The notes: generated by a model from the sequence alone, not told the origin. A DNA stretch of 64,000 nt from Ruegeria sp. HKCCD8929 (GCF_013031405.1 NZ_WPZY01000014.1:56725-120724); one strand, 5' to 3'. Positions 9,416-18,510 are shown, numbered from the stretch's first letter. Numbers and translations: made by a program.

Positions 9416-9442
9416 GGCGGGGCAGCAGACTGCCGCCCCGCC
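9416..9442 (-). promoter_or_regulatory. Intercistronic hairpin between binding-protein and ATPase genes
   Basis: GGCGGGGC at 9416-9423 pairs with GCCCCGCC at 9435-9442 around an 11-base loop. No T-run follows in the transcribed direction, so it looks like an mRNA-stabilising or partially terminating hairpin, which is common after highly expressed solute-binding-protein genes. The role is inferred. Confidence 0.5.
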
Positions 9443-9456
9443 GCGTCAGGTTCGGA

Positions 9457-10542
9457 TCAGGTGCCCGACTTGATCTTGGTCCACAGCCGCGTCACCGTGC
9501 GCTGCGTTTTCGCCGGATAGGGCGTGGTGGTGTAGAGGTTCTGCATCGTCGCGTCGTCCGGATAGATCGCGCTGTCGCCGATCACGCCCTCTTCCAGAAA
9601 CTCCTGCGCGGCCTTGTTGCCATTGGCGTAGTAGACATAGTTCGATGCCGCCGCCATGTTCTGCCCTTCCATGATGAAGTTCAGGAACTTGTGCGCGCCC
9701 TCCGGATTGGGGGCATCCACCGGGATGGCCATCTGGTCGAACCACATCAGCGAGCCTTCCTTGAAGGCGTGATATTCGATCTCGACACCATTCTCGGCTT
9801 CGGCCGCACGGTCCCGCGCTTGCAGCACGTCACCCGACCAGCCCACGGCCACGCAGATATCGCCATTGGCCAGTGCGTTGATGTATTCCGAGCTGTGGAA
9901 TTTCTGGATATGGGGGCGCACTGCCATCAGCACCGGTTCGGTCTTGGCGATCACGTCCTTGTCGTGGCTGTCGGGGTCCTCACCGATGTATTGCAACGCC
10001 ATCGGAATGATCTCGGTCGGGGCATCCAGGAAATGCACACCACACTGGCTGAGCTTTTCCATGTTCTCGGGCTTGAGGATCAGGTCCATCGAGTTCAGCG
10101 GCGCGTCCTCGCCCAGAACCTCCTTGACCTTGTTCACATTGACGCCCAGCCCGGTCGAGCCCCACATATAGTTGATCGAATAGGCGTTGTCGGGGTCGTA
10201 TTGCGCTGTGCGTTCTTTGATGACCTCCCACATGTTTCCGGCGTTGGACAGCTTGGCCTCATCGAGCTTCTGAAAGGCCCCCGCCTGAATCTGCCGTTGC
10301 AGAAAGGTGCCCGTCGGCACCACCACGTCATAGCCGGACCCGCCTGCCAGCATCTTGGTTTCCAGCAACTCGTTGCTGTCAAAGACGTCGTAGATCAGCG
10401 TCAGGCCGGTCTCTTCCTCGAATTTCTTCAGCAACTCTTCATCAATATAGTCGGACCAGTTGTAGACCCGCACCTCTTCGGCAAAGGCCGCCGAAGTCCC
10501 CAACGCAATCACAGCTGTGAGTGTCAGCGTCTTGATCTTCAT
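9457..10542 (-). CDS. potF: Putrescine-binding periplasmic protein, PotF-like
   Basis: This 361-residue periplasmic solute-binding protein has a clear Sec signal peptide (MKIKTLTLTAVIALGTSAAFA, cleavage after AFA). The mature protein starts with EEVRVYNWSDYIDEELLKKF, the hallmark of PotD/PotF polyamine-binding proteins. The later stretch MWGSTGLGVNVNKV is also typical of the family. The ATG at 10542 is preferred over an in-frame upstream ATG (10596) because GGGAGAAG lies just before it and the signal peptide begins there. It delivers putrescine or a related diamine to the PotGHI-like complex downstream, and is divergent from a GntR regulator that probably controls it. Confidence 0.93.
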   Translation of the reverse strand: MKIKTLTLTAVIALGTSAAFAEEVRVYNWSDYIDEELLKKFEEETGLTLIYDVFDSNELLETKMLAGGSGYDVVVPTGTFLQRQIQAGAFQKLDEAKLSNAGNMWEVIKERTAQYDPDNAYSINYMWGSTGLGVNVNKVKEVLGEDAPLNSMDLILKPENMEKLSQCGVHFLDAPTEIIPMALQYIGEDPDSHDKDVIAKTEPVLMAVRPHIQKFHSSEYINALANGDICVAVGWSGDVLQARDRAAEAENGVEIEYHAFKEGSLMWFDQMAIPVDAPNPEGAHKFLNFIMEGQNMAAASNYVYYANGNKAAQEFLEEGVIGDSAIYPDDATMQNLYTTTPYPAKTQRTVTRLWTKIKSGT

Positions 10543-10561
10543 ATTCTTCTCCCTGCGATTT

Positions 10562-10596
10562 GACGGGTATTCTCCCGTCTGCCGGGATTTGATCAA
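10562..10596. promoter_or_regulatory. Palindromes in the potF-gntR divergent promoter region
   Basis: GACGGG (10562-10567) and CCCGTC (10574-10579) form an inverted repeat with a six-base spacer. Just beyond it TTTGATCAA (10588-10596) contains the palindrome TGATCA. The TTTGATCA element recurs inverted at 10687-10694, over the regulator's start, and again at 11395-11402 before the aminotransferase gene. It is therefore a candidate operator for the GntR-family regulator encoded here. Confidence 0.4.
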
Positions 10597-10679
10597 GTTT
10601 TGCCTTCTGCGGCAACAAAATTTATGGTTTCATGGGTGTAACACCCGCCGTTTCAGCCCTCCGGACCGAGGTAACCCTG

Positions 10680-11384
10680 TTGAATATGATCAAAAATAAG
10701 GCTCAGGAAACAGATCGTGAAGAGGGCAAACGCCCTGCGCACGAGCAGGTTTACCAAACTCTCAGGTCCCAGATTCTGTTCGGAGAGCTGGTTCCGGGGC
10801 AGGCGGTGACCATTCAGGGGCTGACTGATTCGCTCGGCGTCGGCATGACCCCGGTGCGCGAAGCAATCCGCCGTCTGATCTCGGACGGGGCCTTGATGTT
10901 CCAGGGCAACCGGAGGGTCAGCGTGCCGGTGCTGTCCGATGGCGATATCGAGCAACTGATTTACGTAAGGAAATCAATCGAATCTGAACTTTCCCGCCGC
11001 GCAGCACAGCACATGGGGACAAGTGAAATCAATCAGGTCGAAGCCATCGACCGCGCCCTTGACGCCGCCATTCAGGCCGGTGATGTTAGCGGGTATCTGC
11101 GTTACAACCATGCCTTTCACGCGACGCTCTATGCCCAGGCCAATGCACCGGTTCTGAGCGATCTGGCCGAACGACTCTGGTTACGGTTCGGGCCTTCGCT
11201 ACGCATGGTTTGCGGGCGATTTGGCACCCAGAGCCTGCCAGATCGGCACAAGGACATCATTAGCGCCCTCAGGGGCGGCACGCCGGATGACGTCGCACAG
11301 GCCGTGGCGCAGGATGTAGAACAGGGTATGGAACTGATGGGCGGCGTCTCGACGAAACGCACCCCTCAATCATCATTCGATTGA
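10680..11384 (+). CDS. GntR-family (FadR/FCD) transcriptional regulator
   Basis: This protein of about 234 residues is a GntR-type repressor. A winged helix (HEQVYQTLRSQILFGELVPG, then LGVGMTPVREAIRRLISDGAL) is followed by an all-helical FCD ligand-binding domain with metal-binding His residues (NHAFHATLY, RHKDI). TTG at 10680 has GAGGT at good spacing, while ATG at 10686 is the conservative alternative; an ATG at 10632 lacks any ribosome-binding site. It lies between the divergent putrescine importer and the co-directional aminotransferase. It probably senses a polyamine breakdown product and controls both sides. Confidence 0.88.
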   Translation: MNMIKNKAQETDREEGKRPAHEQVYQTLRSQILFGELVPGQAVTIQGLTDSLGVGMTPVREAIRRLISDGALMFQGNRRVSVPVLSDGDIEQLIYVRKSIESELSRRAAQHMGTSEINQVEAIDRALDAAIQAGDVSGYLRYNHAFHATLYAQANAPVLSDLAERLWLRFGPSLRMVCGRFGTQSLPDRHKDIISALRGGTPDDVAQAVAQDVEQGMELMGGVSTKRTPQSSFD

Positions 11385-11394
11385 CACCGTAAAA

Positions 11395-11402
11395 TTTGAT
11401 CA
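11395..11402. promoter_or_regulatory. TTTGATCA candidate operator before the aminotransferase
   Basis: The octamer TTTGATCA here is the third copy of the motif found in the potF-gntR promoter region. It lies about 28 bases upstream of the strong ribosome-binding site of the aminotransferase gene. Operator function is inferred from recurrence only. Confidence 0.35.
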
Positions 11403-11442
11403 TATTGTGTCTCTTGGCCCCTTTTCCGGAGGAGAGATTCCG

Positions 11443-12840
11443 ATGTCGACCATCACCAACCACATGCCCACTGCCGAGTTGCAGGCATTGGATGCCGCTC
11501 ATCACATGCACCCGTTTTCCGCCAATGGCGAACTGGGCCGAAAAGGCGCACGCGTCATCACGCGCGCCAAGGGCGTCTACCTGACCGACAGCGAGGGGGA
11601 GGAGATCCTGGACGGAATGGCCGGGCTTTGGTGCGTGAATGTCGGTTACGGCCGTGACGAACTGGCCGATGTCGCCGCGCGACAGATGCGCGAGCTGCCG
11701 TATTACAACACATTCTTCCAGACCACCCACGTGCCGGCCATCGCCCTGGCCGACAAGATCGCCAACCTGGCGCCGGGGGATCTAAACCACGTCTTCTTTG
11801 CCGCCGGTGGGTCCGAGGCGAACGATACCAATATCCGTCTGGTACGCACTTATTGGGCGACCAAAGGCAAGCCGGAAAAGTCGATCATCATCAGCCGCAA
11901 GAACGCCTATCACGGCTCGTCCATCGGCTCGGCCTCGCTGGGCGGTATGGCGGCGATGCACGCGCAGGGCGGCATTCCGATCCCCGATATTCACCATATC
12001 AATCAGCCCAACTGGTGGGCCGAAGGCGGCGACACGACGCCCGAAGAATTCGGCCTTGCCCGGGCCCGCGAACTGGAAGAGGCCATCGAGGAACTGGGCG
12101 AAGATCGCGTTGCCGCCTTCATCGCCGAACCGGTGCAGGGTGCGGGCGGCGTGATCGTGGCACCCGACACCTACTGGCCCGAGATCCAGCGCATTTGCGA
12201 CAAATACGACATCCTGCTGATCGCGGACGAGGTGATCTGCGGCTTTGGCCGCACCGGCAACTGGTTTGGCTCGCAGACCGTCGGCATCAAGCCGCATATC
12301 ATGACTATCGCAAAGGGCCTGAGTTCCGGCTACGCGCCCATCGGCGGCTCGATCGTCTGTGACGAGGTGGCCGAGGTCATTGGCAGCGGCGATTTCAACC
12401 ACGGTTACACCTATTCCGGCCATCCCGTCGCCGCCGCCGTGGCGCTGGAGAACCTGCGCATCCTCGAGGAAGAGGACATCATCGGCCACGTTCAGAATGT
12501 CGCCGCGCCTTATCTCAAGGAAAAGTGGGAGGAACTCGTCGACCATCCGTTGGTGGGCGAGGCACGGATCGTCGGCATGATGGCATCAATCGCACTGACC
12601 CCGAACAAGGCAACCCGGGCGAAATTCGCATCCGAGCCAGGCACAATCGGCAATATCTGCCGGGACCGCTGTTTTGCCAATAACCTGATCATGCGCCATG
12701 TGGGCGACCGACTGATCATCTCTCCCCCACTGATCCTCACACCGGCGGATATTGACGAGATGTTCGTTCGCATCCGCAGATCGCTGGACGAAGCACATAC
12801 CGAGATCCTGGAAAAAGGGCTGATGAGAGAGGCGTCGTAA
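11443..12840 (+). CDS. Class III omega-aminotransferase, probably putrescine/pyruvate type
   Basis: This 465-residue PLP enzyme belongs to class III aminotransferases of the SpuC/putrescine-pyruvate type. Visible features are the FAAGGSEANDTNIRLVR glycine loop, the aspartate in LLIADEVICGFGRTG that holds the PLP pyridine nitrogen, and the Schiff-base lysine in TIAKGLSSGYAPIGG. These enzymes move the terminal amino group of putrescine, or of beta-alanine or taurine-like amines, to pyruvate. The ATG at 11443 is chosen because GGAGGAGAG precedes it; an in-frame GTG at 11407 has no such site. Position next to the putrescine importer and amine oxidoreductase supports a role in polyamine catabolism. 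A strong terminator follows. Confidence 0.9.
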   Translation: MSTITNHMPTAELQALDAAHHMHPFSANGELGRKGARVITRAKGVYLTDSEGEEILDGMAGLWCVNVGYGRDELADVAARQMRELPYYNTFFQTTHVPAIALADKIANLAPGDLNHVFFAAGGSEANDTNIRLVRTYWATKGKPEKSIIISRKNAYHGSSIGSASLGGMAAMHAQGGIPIPDIHHINQPNWWAEGGDTTPEEFGLARARELEEAIEELGEDRVAAFIAEPVQGAGGVIVAPDTYWPEIQRICDKYDILLIADEVICGFGRTGNWFGSQTVGIKPHIMTIAKGLSSGYAPIGGSIVCDEVAEVIGSGDFNHGYTYSGHPVAAAVALENLRILEEEDIIGHVQNVAAPYLKEKWEELVDHPLVGEARIVGMMASIALTPNKATRAKFASEPGTIGNICRDRCFANNLIMRHVGDRLIISPPLILTPADIDEMFVRIRRSLDEAHTEILEKGLMREAS

Positions 12841-12872
12841 CGCCAAATTGAATTGCGGTGGAGTCTTTGCCG

Positions 12873-12910
12873 GGGGCCGATCTCAGAATGAGATTGGCCC
12901 CATTTTCTTC
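12873..12910 (+). terminator. Rho-independent terminator after the aminotransferase
   Basis: GGGGCCGATCTCA (12873-12885) pairs with TGAGATTGGCCCC (12889-12901) through 13 base pairs, one of them G-T, with a GAA loop. ATTTTCTTC follows directly. It ends the aminotransferase transcript. Confidence 0.88.
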
Positions 12911-13175
12911 GCCTCTATTCCGGCGAATCCGCAGTCAGGCGACCGAAGATGAAGGCGCGCACGGCCACTGGCCTCTGCCTGATTCAATATCAAAAGCGAC
13001 ACTCCGATGTCGTAACGACGCCGCAACGCGTCGTAAAATGCCGACGTTCAACCCGGACAGTTCAGCAAAGATGTAGCGAAGAGTTTTCAGGAGATCACCC
13101 AATCGGCGTTACGAATTTCGTCCCGGGGGTAACTGAAAATTATTAAATTCGTACCTAGCGTTTCATATAGTGGGT
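12911..13175. other. Non-coding gap before the second polyamine-type transporter
   Basis: About 265 bases without a convincing gene separate the terminator from the next operon. The last 60 bases become A/T-rich (AAAATTATTAAATTC near 13134-13148), which fits a promoter region for the PotA-like gene. No clear operator palindrome was seen. Confidence 0.5.
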
Positions 13176-14339
13176 ATGATTAGATCGAAGAACAAGCGCG
13201 GGGACAACCCGCCGGACACAATCAATGGGGAGCCTGACTTGGCTGAAGCGTCCACCGAAGACGCGTTCGTAGAATTCGAGCGCGTTCAGAAAAGCTATGA
13301 TGGCGAAACGCTCGTCGTCAAAGACCTTAACCTCACAATGCCAAAAGGCGAGTTTCTGACCATGCTCGGGCCGTCGGGTTCCGGCAAGACCACGTGCCTG
13401 ATGATGCTGGCCGGGTTCGAGACTGCGACCCATGGCGATATCCGTTTGGGCGGTGTTTCGATCAACAACATCCCGCCGCACAAGCGTGGCATTGGCATGG
13501 TGTTCCAGAACTACGCGCTGTTTCCGCACATGACGATTGCCGAAAACCTCAGCTTTCCGCTGGAGGTCCGCAAGTTGGGCAAATCCGCGCGTGAGGAAAA
13601 GGTGATGCGCGCGCTCGACATGGTCGAGATGGGGGCCTTCGGTGGTCGCCGTCCGGCGCAATTGTCGGGCGGTCAGCAACAGCGGATCGCACTGGCGCGT
13701 GCGCTGGTGTTCGAACCCGAACTGGTGCTGATGGACGAGCCGCTGGGCGCGCTCGACAAGCAACTGCGCGAAAAGATGCAGTTCGAGATCACCCATCTGG
13801 CCCACCGCCTGGGCATTACCGTGGTCTACGTGACCCACGACCAGACCGAAGCGCTGACGATGTCCGACCGCGTCGCCGTGTTCGACGACGGCCGCATTCA
13901 GCAACTGGCGCCACCCGACAAGCTGTACGAGGAACCCTCGAACAGCTTCGTTGCCCAGTTCATCGGCGAGAACAACACGCTGGAGGGGCAGGTCAAGGAA
14001 ATCAACAACGGCATTGCCGTGGTGCAACTGGACGATGGCGAACTGATCGACTGCAAGCCGATCAATGTCAGACAGCCGGGTGAGCGTACCCGCGTATCGA
14101 TCCGGCCCGAACGCGTCGAATACAACAAGGACCGCCTGCAGGAAGGCGCCCACACGCTGAAGGCCGAGGTGCTTGAGTTCATCTATATGGGCGATATCTT
14201 CCGCACCCGTCTGCGGGTGGCCGGAAATGATGAGTTCATCATCAAGACCCGGAACGCACCCGACCAAACCCGTCTTCAGCGCGGCGAGCAGATCGAGATT
14301 GGCTGGCTGCCTGACGATTGCCGCGCGCTTGACGCCTGA
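13176..14339 (+). CDS. potA: Spermidine/putrescine-type ABC transporter ATP-binding protein, PotA-like
   Basis: This protein of about 387 residues is the ATPase of a second polyamine-family importer. Motifs in order are Walker A GPSGSGKTT, Q-loop VFQNYALFPHM, signature LSGGQQQRIALARAL, Walker B LVLMDEPLGALDKQLR and switch VTHDQTEAL, followed by a C-terminal TOBE domain (RVSIRPERVEY). Start choice is uncertain: ATG at 13176 is used, but TTG at 13239 has a better placed GGGGAG upstream and would remove a charged, poorly conserved N-terminal tail. It heads a four-gene unit with a binding protein and two permeases. Confidence 0.9.
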   Translation: MIRSKNKRGDNPPDTINGEPDLAEASTEDAFVEFERVQKSYDGETLVVKDLNLTMPKGEFLTMLGPSGSGKTTCLMMLAGFETATHGDIRLGGVSINNIPPHKRGIGMVFQNYALFPHMTIAENLSFPLEVRKLGKSAREEKVMRALDMVEMGAFGGRRPAQLSGGQQQRIALARALVFEPELVLMDEPLGALDKQLREKMQFEITHLAHRLGITVVYVTHDQTEALTMSDRVAVFDDGRIQQLAPPDKLYEEPSNSFVAQFIGENNTLEGQVKEINNGIAVVQLDDGELIDCKPINVRQPGERTRVSIRPERVEYNKDRLQEGAHTLKAEVLEFIYMGDIFRTRLRVAGNDEFIIKTRNAPDQTRLQRGEQIEIGWLPDDCRALDA

Positions 14340-14426
14340 GGCCGGCAACAGTGCCCCCTTTCCGACCAGGGTCGGGAAGAAACGACAATTGCAAAAACGC
14401 AAGAAAATCAACAAGGAGAGAACCAA

Positions 14427-15530
14427 ATGAAGCTAATGAACCTGACCGCACTGGTCGCAACCACCGCGTTGGTCGCCCCGATGGCGATGGCAGCGGACAT
14501 GGCCGACGAGATGACCATCGTCTCGTGGGGTGGCGCCTATTCCAAGTCGCAGCTCAAGGCCTATCACGAGCCCTATTCGGAAAAGACCGGCGTCAAGATC
14601 ATCAACGATGAAAGCTCGGCCGAAGCGGTGGCCAAGCTGCGCGCGATGAACGAAGCGGGCAACGTCACCTGGGACGTGGTTGACGTGGTGGCCGCAGACG
14701 CGCTGCGCCTGTGCGACGAAGGTCTGGCGATGGAGATCGACCCCGAAGAGCATCTGGCCGCGGCGCCCGATGGGACTTCGGCCGAGGATGATTTCGGCGA
14801 CCTGCTGGTCGGCGACTGCTTCATCCCGCAGATCGTCTACTCGACCACTTTCGGCTATCGCACCGATCTGGTTGGGGATAACCCGCCGACAGATGTCTGC
14901 GCCGTCTTCGACCTCGAAACCTACCCCGGCAAGCGCGCACTGGAAAAACGCCCAATCAACAACGTGGAATGGGCACTGCTCTGTGACGGGGTCGCCAAGG
15001 AAGACGTCTATGATGTTCTGGCCACCGAAGAAGGGCAAGAGCAGGCTCTGGCCAAGCTCGACACCATCAAGGACGAGGTGATCTGGTGGTCGGCGGGCGC
15101 CGACACGCCGCAACTGCTGGCCGATGGCGAGATCGTCATGGGCTCGACCTACAATGGCCGTCTGTTCAGCGTGATCGAAGAGCAGAAACAGCCCGTTGCC
15201 ATGCTGTGGGACGCGCAGGTGTTCGACCTCGATGGCTGGATCATTCCGGCTGGCCTGTCCGACGAACGCAAGGCCCGCGCGCTGGACTACATCTACTTTG
15301 CGACCGACACCCAGCGTCTGGCGGATCAGGCCAAGTACATCTCGTACGGCCCGGCACGCGCCTCGTCGGCTCCGCTGGTGGGCCAGCATGCCGATCTTGG
15401 CATCGACATGGCACCGCATATGCCGACCGATCCGGAAAACGCCAAGAACACGTTCCTCTACAACTACGAGTTCTGGGCTGACTACCGCGACGATATCGAC
15501 GCGAAGTTCCAGGCCTGGCTGGCCAAGTGA
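14427..15530 (+). CDS. Periplasmic solute-binding protein, PotD-like
   Basis: This 367-residue secreted protein has a Sec signal peptide (MKLMNLTALVATTALVAPMAMA). The mature part begins with DEMTIVSWGGAYSKSQLKAY, typical of the PotD-like branch of extracellular solute-binding proteins that accept polyamines, opines or other small organic cations. Later features such as VDVVAADALRLCDEGLAMEI are shared with this branch. AAGGAGAGAA precedes the ATG. The exact ligand is not readable; this branch differs from PotF and may not bind putrescine itself. A stable hairpin follows the stop, before the first permease gene. Confidence 0.87.
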   Translation: MKLMNLTALVATTALVAPMAMAADMADEMTIVSWGGAYSKSQLKAYHEPYSEKTGVKIINDESSAEAVAKLRAMNEAGNVTWDVVDVVAADALRLCDEGLAMEIDPEEHLAAAPDGTSAEDDFGDLLVGDCFIPQIVYSTTFGYRTDLVGDNPPTDVCAVFDLETYPGKRALEKRPINNVEWALLCDGVAKEDVYDVLATEEGQEQALAKLDTIKDEVIWWSAGADTPQLLADGEIVMGSTYNGRLFSVIEEQKQPVAMLWDAQVFDLDGWIIPAGLSDERKARALDYIYFATDTQRLADQAKYISYGPARASSAPLVGQHADLGIDMAPHMPTDPENAKNTFLYNYEFWADYRDDIDAKFQAWLAK

Positions 15531-15558
15531 TCGCCTGATCGCTTGATCGGATAGTGAC

Positions 15559-15583
15559 GGATAGGGCCCGCCGGGCCCTATCC
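15559..15583 (+). promoter_or_regulatory. Stable intercistronic hairpin after the binding-protein gene
   Basis: GGATAGGGCCC (15559-15569) pairs perfectly with GGGCCCTATCC (15573-15583) around a three-base loop. There is no T-tract, so full termination is unlikely. Such hairpins protect the upstream message from 3' exonucleases and raise binding-protein levels relative to permeases. Confidence 0.6.
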
Positions 15584-15615
15584 ACCCTCAAAGAACAAAC
15601 ACCAACGGGGAAAAG

Positions 15616-17289
15616 ATGAGCGATTCGACCGCCTCTGGACCGGTGTTGGCCGCCGACGGCACACCATTGAAACGCAGCCTGGCCCGCGCACTACGCATGC
15701 AAAAGCTGCGCGCATTGATGCTGATTGCGCCGCTGCTCCTCTTTGTCCTGCTCACCTTCATCGCGCCGATTGCAGACATGCTGTTCCGCTCGGTCGAGAA
15801 CAAGATCGTCGTCACCACCCTGCCGCGCACGGTGCAGGCCCTGCAGGAATGGGACAGCAATTCCGGTGAAGCCCCCGGCGAGGCGGTGTTTCAGGAGCTG
15901 TACTACGACATGTTCGTAGCCGCCGAGGCCAAGGAACACACCAAGCTGGGCACGCGGCTAAACTATGAACGCACCGGCATCTCGTCGCTGTTCCGCAGTT
16001 CCGGGCGCAAGGTTGATGATATCGGCGAAGACCATGTGAAAGCGATCGAGAATGCGTCCGACAAGGCGCTGAAGGATGAGGCGCTTTGGTTCGAGATCAT
16101 GACCGGCGGCGCGGGTGCCGAAACCAATGACGCCCCGCTGAGCGCCGGGCGCCAGCGGCTGAGCAACCTGACCGACACCAGTTTCAGCGGCGATATCGGA
16201 TTCGTGCCTGGTTCCGCAATCTCGGAAATCCTGCCGGAAACCACCCAAGCCTACACCGATTTCGCTCTGTTCACCGCTGTCGCGGACAACGATGTCGTGG
16301 CCGAGGAAGACCCGTGGGAGACCGCCTTTGTGGCCCTCGCCACCGAATTGCAAGCCGATCCGGCACGGCTTGACGGCTATGCCGGCCCCGGCGCCGACGC
16401 GCTGAAAGCGGCGGCTGAGGCGGTTGCAGGGCTGGAGCCTATTGCCTTCAAGCCAGCGTTTCTGGATATCGACAAGGATTGGGGCGACAGCGAAAACTGG
16501 AAGACGATCCAGATCTACAGCCCGCGCACCACCAACGGCTATTTCCTGAACGCCGTGGACCTGCAAAAGGGCACCGACGGCATCGAGGCACGGCCCGAGA
16601 ACCAGCAGATCTATATCACGCTCTTTACCCGCACCCTGATCATGTCGCTGATCATCACCGGATCCTGCATCCTGCTGGGCTATCCGGTGGCATGGATTCT
16701 GGCCAATCTGCCGACGCGCACGGCAAACGTGTTGATGATCCTGGTTCTGCTGCCCTTCTGGACCTCGCTCCTGGTGCGGACATCGGCCTGGAAAGTGATG
16801 CTGCAACAGCAAGGCGTGATCAACGAGGTTCTGGTCTGGCTCGGTATGGTCCCGGATGAGGCGCGGCTGGTGATGATCAACAATCAGTTCGGCACCATCG
16901 TGGCGATGACCCACATCCTGCTACCGTTCATGATCCTGCCGATGTACTCGGTGATGCAAACGATCAACCCGACCTACCTGCGCGCGGCCAAGTCGCTGGG
17001 CGCCACCAACTGGACCGCTTTCTGGCGGGTCTATTTCCCGCAATCGGTGCCGGGGATCGGTGCGGGCAGCATCCTCGTCTTCATCCTGGCCATCGGCTAC
17101 TACATCACGCCTGAGATCGTGGGCGGCACCAAGGGTGTCTTCATCTCGAACCGGATCGCCTACCACATCTCGTCCTCGCTCAACTGGGGGCTGGCGGCGG
17201 CGTTGGGGACAATCCTGCTGGTGGTCGTTCTGCTGCTCTACTGGGCCTACGACCAGATCGTCGGCATCGACAACGTGAAGCTGGGGTAA
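15616..17289 (+). CDS. ABC transporter permease with a large periplasmic insertion, PotB-like
   Basis: This 557-residue permease is about 260 residues longer than typical PotB/PotH proteins (about 290). The first helix is at about residues 35-57 (ALMLIAPLLLFVLLTFIAPI). About 275 mostly soluble residues follow before the second helix at about 335 (LIMSLIITGSCILLGYPVAW). From there the standard five-helix core is intact, including the EAA loop (LRAAKSLGATNWTAFWRVYFP). By topology the insertion lies in the periplasm, where it could contact the binding protein or substrate. It is preceded by GGGGAAAAG and lies six bases before the next permease gene. Confidence 0.88.
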   Translation: MSDSTASGPVLAADGTPLKRSLARALRMQKLRALMLIAPLLLFVLLTFIAPIADMLFRSVENKIVVTTLPRTVQALQEWDSNSGEAPGEAVFQELYYDMFVAAEAKEHTKLGTRLNYERTGISSLFRSSGRKVDDIGEDHVKAIENASDKALKDEALWFEIMTGGAGAETNDAPLSAGRQRLSNLTDTSFSGDIGFVPGSAISEILPETTQAYTDFALFTAVADNDVVAEEDPWETAFVALATELQADPARLDGYAGPGADALKAAAEAVAGLEPIAFKPAFLDIDKDWGDSENWKTIQIYSPRTTNGYFLNAVDLQKGTDGIEARPENQQIYITLFTRTLIMSLIITGSCILLGYPVAWILANLPTRTANVLMILVLLPFWTSLLVRTSAWKVMLQQQGVINEVLVWLGMVPDEARLVMINNQFGTIVAMTHILLPFMILPMYSVMQTINPTYLRAAKSLGATNWTAFWRVYFPQSVPGIGAGSILVFILAIGYYITPEIVGGTKGVFISNRIAYHISSSLNWGLAAALGTILLVVVLLLYWAYDQIVGIDNVKLG

Positions 17290-17295
17290 GCGAAC

Positions 17296-18471
17296 ATGGC
17301 ACTCAATACCGTCCAACCACAAACCCCCGGCTTCGTCGCCGCCGTGTCTGCGGGGGCCGGAGCGCTCTTCGGCCTCTTCGTCGGGACCGCGCAAGGTTCG
17401 GGCTTCATCGGCATCGTGATCGGCGCGGCCCTGCTGGCGGCGCTGGGATTTGTCCTCTCGGGTATGCGCGAGCGTGAAAAACCGCTGCGCTGGCTGATCA
17501 CCGCCGGGTTCCTGATCGCGGGCCTCGTTCTGGGCGGTATATCGGCTGCTATCGTCGGGGCGCTCTTTGGCTGGTTTGCCGGATGGTTCATCTTCTGGCT
17601 GGCTACATCGCGCTACCGCGCACATCTGGCGCCCTACCTGACGCCGGGGCAGGTGCTGTGGCACTATACGTTCCGCGTGATCTGCGGTGCGATCTTCGTC
17701 TTCCTGATCACGCCGATCCTTGTGGTGATGCCGCTCAGCTTCAACGCGCAGGATTTCTTTACCTTCACGCCCGAGATGCTGCGGTTCGACCCCGCCGGGT
17801 ACTCGATGAAGCACTACGAGGATTTCTTCAGTAACTCCGACTGGCAGAATGCCCTGTGGAACTCGATCAAGATCGCACCCATGGCGACGCTGCTGTCGGT
17901 CGGGTTCGGCACGCTGGCCGCCATCGGCCTCAGCCAACCGCATGTGCCCTTCCGCCGCGCGATCATGGCGATCCTGATCTCGCCCATGATCGTGCCGCTG
18001 ATCATCTCGGCGGCGGGCATGTATTTCTTCTACAGCCGGATCGGCCTGCAGGGCACATACTTCGGCGTGGTGCTGGCCCATGCGGCGCTGGGTATCCCCT
18101 TCGTGATCATCACCGTGACTGCAACACTGGTGGGCTTCGACCGTTCCCTGACCCGGGCCGCCGCCAATATGGGAGCGGGACCGGTCACCACCTTCTTCCG
18201 GGTACAGATGCCGCTGATCCTACCCGGAGTGATTTCGGGGGGTCTCTTTGCCTTCATCACCTCCTTCGACGAGGTGGTGGTGGTGCTCTTTGTCGGCTCT
18301 GCCGGACAAAAGACCTTGCCCTGGCAGATGTTCACCGGCCTGCGCGAACAGATCTCACCCACCATCCTTGCCGTGGCGACGATCCTTGTGGCCATCTCAA
18401 TCCTGCTACTCACGACGGTTGAAATGCTGCGCCGCCGCTCGGAACGCCTGCGCGGCATGTCACCAAGCTGA
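17296..18471 (+). CDS. ABC transporter permease with extra N-terminal helices, PotC-like
   Basis: This 391-residue permease carries a hydrophobic N-terminal extension of about 110 residues with three or four predicted helices (for example GFIGIVIGAALLAALGFVL and AGFLIAGLVLGGISAAIVGA) before the normal PotC/PotI-like core. The core begins at about residue 130 (GAIFVFLITPILVVMPLSF) and includes the EAA loop (LTRAAANMGAGPVTTFFRV). It pairs with the preceding long permease. Both permeases of this transporter are therefore enlarged, which is not the case for the other transporter in the window. A strong terminator follows nine bases after the stop. Confidence 0.88.
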   Translation: MALNTVQPQTPGFVAAVSAGAGALFGLFVGTAQGSGFIGIVIGAALLAALGFVLSGMREREKPLRWLITAGFLIAGLVLGGISAAIVGALFGWFAGWFIFWLATSRYRAHLAPYLTPGQVLWHYTFRVICGAIFVFLITPILVVMPLSFNAQDFFTFTPEMLRFDPAGYSMKHYEDFFSNSDWQNALWNSIKIAPMATLLSVGFGTLAAIGLSQPHVPFRRAIMAILISPMIVPLIISAAGMYFFYSRIGLQGTYFGVVLAHAALGIPFVIITVTATLVGFDRSLTRAAANMGAGPVTTFFRVQMPLILPGVISGGLFAFITSFDEVVVVLFVGSAGQKTLPWQMFTGLREQISPTILAVATILVAISILLLTTVEMLRRRSERLRGMSPS

Positions 18472-18479
18472 CAACGACA

Positions 18480-18510
18480 GGGCGCCTTTAAAAGGCGCCC
18501 TTTCTTCTTC
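18480..18510 (+). terminator. Rho-independent terminator of the second transporter operon
   Basis: GGGCGCCTTT (18480-18489) and AAAGGCGCCC (18491-18500) form a strong stem followed by TTTCTTCTTC. It directly follows the last permease gene. Confidence 0.9.

Noticed and set aside
16921..18081. Antisense frame opposite the two permeases
   Set aside because: It is Arg/Asp/His/Gln-rich and without motifs; the plus-strand genes have membrane helices and EAA loops.
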